This document shows, piece by piece, positions 61,304 to 64,000 of a stretch of DNA of 64,000 bases. The stretch spans positions 1-64,000 of the forward strand of contig CADANX010000004.1 of NCBI GenBank assembly GCA_902789425.1. Direction: 5' to 3'. Below the pieces are notes generated by a model. It saw nothing but the letters and a program-made list of their open reading frames with translations, was not told where the DNA came from and searched no databases. How positions within the stretch are numbered: the first letter of the stretch is position 1; every line of letters begins with the position of its first letter. This stretch comes from an uncultured Erysipelotrichaceae bacterium (GTDB lineage: Bacteria > Bacillota_I > Bacilli_A > RF39 > UBA660). A program made the position numbers and the translations under genes.

Positions 61304-61323
61304 GCACTTTATGTGCTTTTTTT
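61302..61323 (+). terminator. Terminator between rpsO and pnp
   Basis: AAGCAC (61302-61307) and GTGCTT (61313-61318) followed by T residues; overlaps the rpsO stop. Confidence 0.75.
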
Positions 61324-61365
61324 ATTTGTTTTTTTGTGTTAAAATAAATAAATGAGGAGAAGTAT

Positions 61366-63546
61366 ATGAAAAAGACGTTTGAATTAGATTTTAGAGGAAG
61401 AAAATTAGTAGTAGAACATGGAGAACTCGCTAAACAAGCCCATGGAGCTGTTCTTATAAGATATGGTGATACAGTTGTTTTATCAACAGTAGTAGTTTCA
61501 CCAAATGCAAATATTTTATCTGACTTTTTTCCACTAATGGTTTTATATCAAGAAAAATTATATTCAGTAGGTAAAATACCTGGTGGATTTATTAAAAGAG
61601 AAGGAAGACCAACAGATGCTGCAACACTTGCTGCAAGAATGATTGATAGACCAATGAGACCGATGTTTCCAGAAGATTTTAGAAATGAAGTTCAAGTTGT
61701 AAACACAATATTATCAGTAGATACAGATAATTCACCAGAACTATCTGCTATGTTTGGTTCATCACTTGCAACATCAATATCAAAAATACCATTTGATGGT
61801 CCAATAGCTGGTGTTAAAGTAGGTAGAGTTAATGGAGAATTCATAATTAACCCAACACCTGCAGAATTAGAAGTGTCAGATATTGATTTAACAGTAGCTG
61901 GTACAAAAGAAGCTATTAATATGGTTGAAGCAGGATCAAAAGAAGTTTCTGAAGAAGATATGCTTGAAGCTTTAATGTTTGGACATGATGCAGTTAAAGA
62001 ATTATGTGAATTCCAAGAAAAAATAATTGCTGAAATAGGCGAGGAAAAAATGGAATATGAACATCTTGAAATAACTGATGAATTAAAAGAAGATATTAAA
62101 AAGCTTGCTGCAGATAAATTAGATAAAGCTATGAGAATCAAGGATAAACTTGAAAAATATGCTGCTATTGATGCTGTAAAAGAAGAAGTAGTAGAAAAAT
62201 ATAAAGAAGAAAATAATGAACTTGATAAAGATGAATTAAATGAATTAATTACTAAAGTAAAATTAGTACTTGAATCAATAGAATATGATATATTTAGAGC
62301 AATTACAGTTAATGAAAAATCAAGAGCAGATGGAAGAAAAATGGATGAAATTAGAGCTCTTTCTACAGATATTGATTTACTTCCAAGAACTCATGGTTCT
62401 GCATTATTTACAAGAGGTGAAACTCAAGCTCTTGCTATAACTACACTTGGTGCTCTTAATGAATATCAAGTACTTGATGGACTTTCACTTGAAGCTGAAA
62501 AACACTTTATGCTTCACTATAATTTCCCACAATTTTCTGTTGGTGAAACAGGTAGATATGGAAGCCCTGGAAGAAGAGAAATTGGACATGGTGCACTTGG
62601 TGAAAGATGTTTAAAACAAGTAATGCCATCAGAAGAAGAATTCCCTTATACAGTAAGAGTTGTTTCTGAAATACTTGAATCTAATGGATCATCATCTCAA
62701 GCAACAATTTGTGCTGGATGTATGTCACTTATGGCAGCAGGTGTTCCAATAAAAGCACCAGTTGCTGGTATTGCTATGGGTCTTATTACATCAAAAGATG
62801 GAAAAGATTATACAATACTTACTGATATCCAAGGCATGGAAGATCATTTAGGTGATATGGACTTTAAAGTAGGTGGAACAAGAGAAGGTATTTGTTCACT
62901 ACAAATGGATATTAAAATAAAAGGTATTACAAAACAAATATTAAAAGAAGCTTTAGATCAAGCTAAAAAAGCTAGAATGCAAATTCTTGATGTAATGGAA
63001 AAACAAATAAAAGAACCAAGAAAAGAAGTTAGTAAATATGCTCCTAAAACTGTAACATTTAAAATTAATCCAGATAAGATTAAAGATGTTATTGGTAAAG
63101 GTGGAGATATGATTACTAAAATCATTCTTGAAGCTAGTAATGTTACAACTGTAAATGATGTAAATGCAGTTAAAGTAGATCTAAATGATGATGGAACAGT
63201 TATTATTTATCATACAGATAAAGAAGTAATTGATAAAACAAGAAAAATGATTGAAAATGTTGCTAGAGAAGTAGAAATAGGTAAAATCTACACAGGAAAA
63301 GTTGTAGATGTACTTGATTTTGGTTGTTTTGTTGAATTATGGGAAGGTTGCGAAGGTCTTGTTCATGTTTCACAACTTGCTAGAGAAAGAGTTGAAAAAC
63401 CATCTGATGTAGTTTCAGTAGGTGATGAAATAATAGTAAAAGCAACAGGATATGATAAAAAAGGTAAGCTTAATTTATCAAGAAAAGAAGCTCTTCCAGA
63501 AGATAAAAAATCAAAAGATAAAAAAGAAAAAGAAGAAAATAAATAG
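61366..63546 (+). CDS. pnp: Polyribonucleotide nucleotidyltransferase (PNPase)
   Basis: Phosphate-dependent 3'-5' exoribonuclease in mRNA decay, partner of the RNase J at 165 in Gram-positive RNA turnover. 726 residues with two RNase PH domains ([20 protein letters not shown]-type start and [15 protein letters not shown]), the helical linker, a KH domain ([17 protein letters not shown]) and an S1 domain ([20 protein letters not shown]). The tail is Lys/Glu-rich. GAGGAGAAG ribosome site. A terminator follows. Confidence 0.97.
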   Translation: MKKTFELDFRGRKLVVEHGELAKQAHGAVLIRYGDTVVLSTVVVSPNANILSDFFPLMVLYQEKLYSVGKIPGGFIKREGRPTDAATLAARMIDRPMRPMFPEDFRNEVQVVNTILSVDTDNSPELSAMFGSSLATSISKIPFDGPIAGVKVGRVNGEFIINPTPAELEVSDIDLTVAGTKEAINMVEAGSKEVSEEDMLEALMFGHDAVKELCEFQEKIIAEIGEEKMEYEHLEITDELKEDIKKLAADKLDKAMRIKDKLEKYAAIDAVKEEVVEKYKEENNELDKDELNELITKVKLVLESIEYDIFRAITVNEKSRADGRKMDEIRALSTDIDLLPRTHGSALFTRGETQALAITTLGALNEYQVLDGLSLEAEKHFMLHYNFPQFSVGETGRYGSPGRREIGHGALGERCLKQVMPSEEEFPYTVRVVSEILESNGSSSQATICAGCMSLMAAGVPIKAPVAGIAMGLITSKDGKDYTILTDIQGMEDHLGDMDFKVGGTREGICSLQMDIKIKGITKQILKEALDQAKKARMQILDVMEKQIKEPRKEVSKYAPKTVTFKINPDKIKDVIGKGGDMITKIILEASNVTTVNDVNAVKVDLNDDGTVIIYHTDKEVIDKTRKMIENVAREVEIGKIYTGKVVDVLDFGCFVELWEGCEGLVHVSQLARERVEKPSDVVSVGDEIIVKATGYDKKGKLNLSRKEALPEDKKSKDKKEKEENK

Positions 63547-63551
63547 TTTAT

Positions 63552-63580
63552 AAAGCACATTTTTTGAATGTGCTTTTTTA
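63552..63580 (+). terminator. Terminator of pnp
   Basis: AAAGCACATT (63552-63561) and AATGTGCTTT (63567-63576), then T residues. Confidence 0.85.
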
Positions 63581-63599
63581 TTAAATAGTGGGTGGTTTT

Positions 63600-64000
63600 A
63601 TGGATGTAAAAGATAAAATAAATGCTTATTATTATAATTTAAAAAATAAAGATGAATTTAAATATTTCTTATTTAAAAAGTTTTATATTTCACCAAAAAA
63701 AGTATTAACAAAAACTGAAAATGATGTTAAAAATAATGATTTTTATGATGAAAATATACTTAAAAACTATAGAAATACTGAATTCATGGATTTGCTATCA
63801 ATTGTTTTGTATGATAATGATTTTTTATGCAAACTTAATTATTATAATTTGAAATCTTTAGAAATATTTGTGGATGATTATAATAAAAAATGTAATAATA
63901 AATACGCTGATGTAATGAGATTGATAGGTATTAATGCTAGAATAAAATATAATAGTGAAATAAAAATATATGATTTAAAAGAAAAAGTTTTAAATGAAAT
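63600..64000 (+). CDS. Unidentified gene, 5' part (runs off the right edge)
   Basis: An open frame from ATG 63600 with GTGGGTGG upstream runs at least 133 codons to the window end without a stop. The product is Asn/Lys/Tyr-rich, helical, with no signal peptide (MDVKDKINAYYYNLKNKDE at the start). Not recognised. Confidence 0.55.
   Translation, partial: MDVKDKINAYYYNLKNKDEFKYFLFKKFYISPKKVLTKTENDVKNNDFYDENILKNYRNTEFMDLLSIVLYDNDFLCKLNYYNLKSLEIFVDDYNKKCNNKYADVMRLIGINARIKYNSEIKIYDLKEKVLNE

Overview
The window is a compact, very AT-rich stretch (roughly a quarter G+C by eye) of a low-GC Gram-positive genome, most likely a Bacilli-type Bacillota, perhaps one of the small-genome gut lineages near the Mollicutes. 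This rests on gene content: RNase J, the FtsY-YlxM-Ffh cluster, RNA polymerase omega, RecX, PrsA, EngB, Der, a SUF cluster, YutD and YunB neighbours, and rpsO-pnp. Conserved tryptophans are encoded by TGG and TGA acts (rarely) as a stop, so the Mollicute code is not in use. Nearly every intergenic gap is under 150 bases and holds a hairpin-plus-T terminator, a TATAAT-type promoter, or both. There is no gene-free stretch over 300 bases, and I saw no tRNA, rRNA, CRISPR, transposase or phage gene.

Layout. 1-9000: RNase J (minus strand), a long acidic coiled-coil protein with a duplicated C-terminal domain, the SRP genes ftsY-ylxM-ffh, a CotD-like coat protein, rpoZ and recX. 9000-16600: PrsA, two tiny hydrophobic spore-type proteins, phosphoketolase, the GTPases EngB and Der, and a SpoVIF homologue. 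16600-22700: a MurJ/SpoVB-type flippase, an Rrf2 regulator with sufC-sufB-sufD, and UppP. 22700-31300: small membrane and lipoproteins, a D,D-carboxypeptidase, an RluB-type pseudouridine synthase, a membrane J-domain protein with a ferredoxin, YunB, a YutD homologue, an SASP-like protein and several proteins with one C-terminal membrane anchor. 31300-38300: a large secreted adhesin-like protein, acetate kinase and NrnA. 38300-56800: a duplicated surface-protein locus. 56800-64000: a DUF368 transporter, an operon with an SDR enzyme and a YnbB-like PLP enzyme, then rpsO and pnp; a gene runs off the right edge.

The most unusual region is 38350-56814. It carries two giant proteins built of Cna-B/SpaA-like domains. 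Their C-termini are nearly identical and end in an NIQTG motif, a hydrophobic helix and basic residues, that is, a non-canonical sortase-type sorting signal. Between them lie two copies of a gene pair: an exported Ig-like protein with a Thr/Glu-rich linker, and a membrane-anchored protein that appears to be made of three ChW-like repeats. The first giant gene is split by a frame change at about 43250-43284 where some 50-70 residues expected from its repeats are also missing.

A second theme is sporulation. CotD-like, YjcZ-like, SpoVIF, YunB and SASP-like genes are scattered among housekeeping genes, several with a CATANNNTA element upstream that resembles the sigma-E/sigma-K -10 box. Metabolically, phosphoketolase and acetate kinase together would convert pentose phosphate to acetate with ATP formation. 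UppP and the DUF368 protein both belong to undecaprenyl-phosphate recycling and, with the MurJ-type flippase and the carboxypeptidase, point to a peptidoglycan wall.
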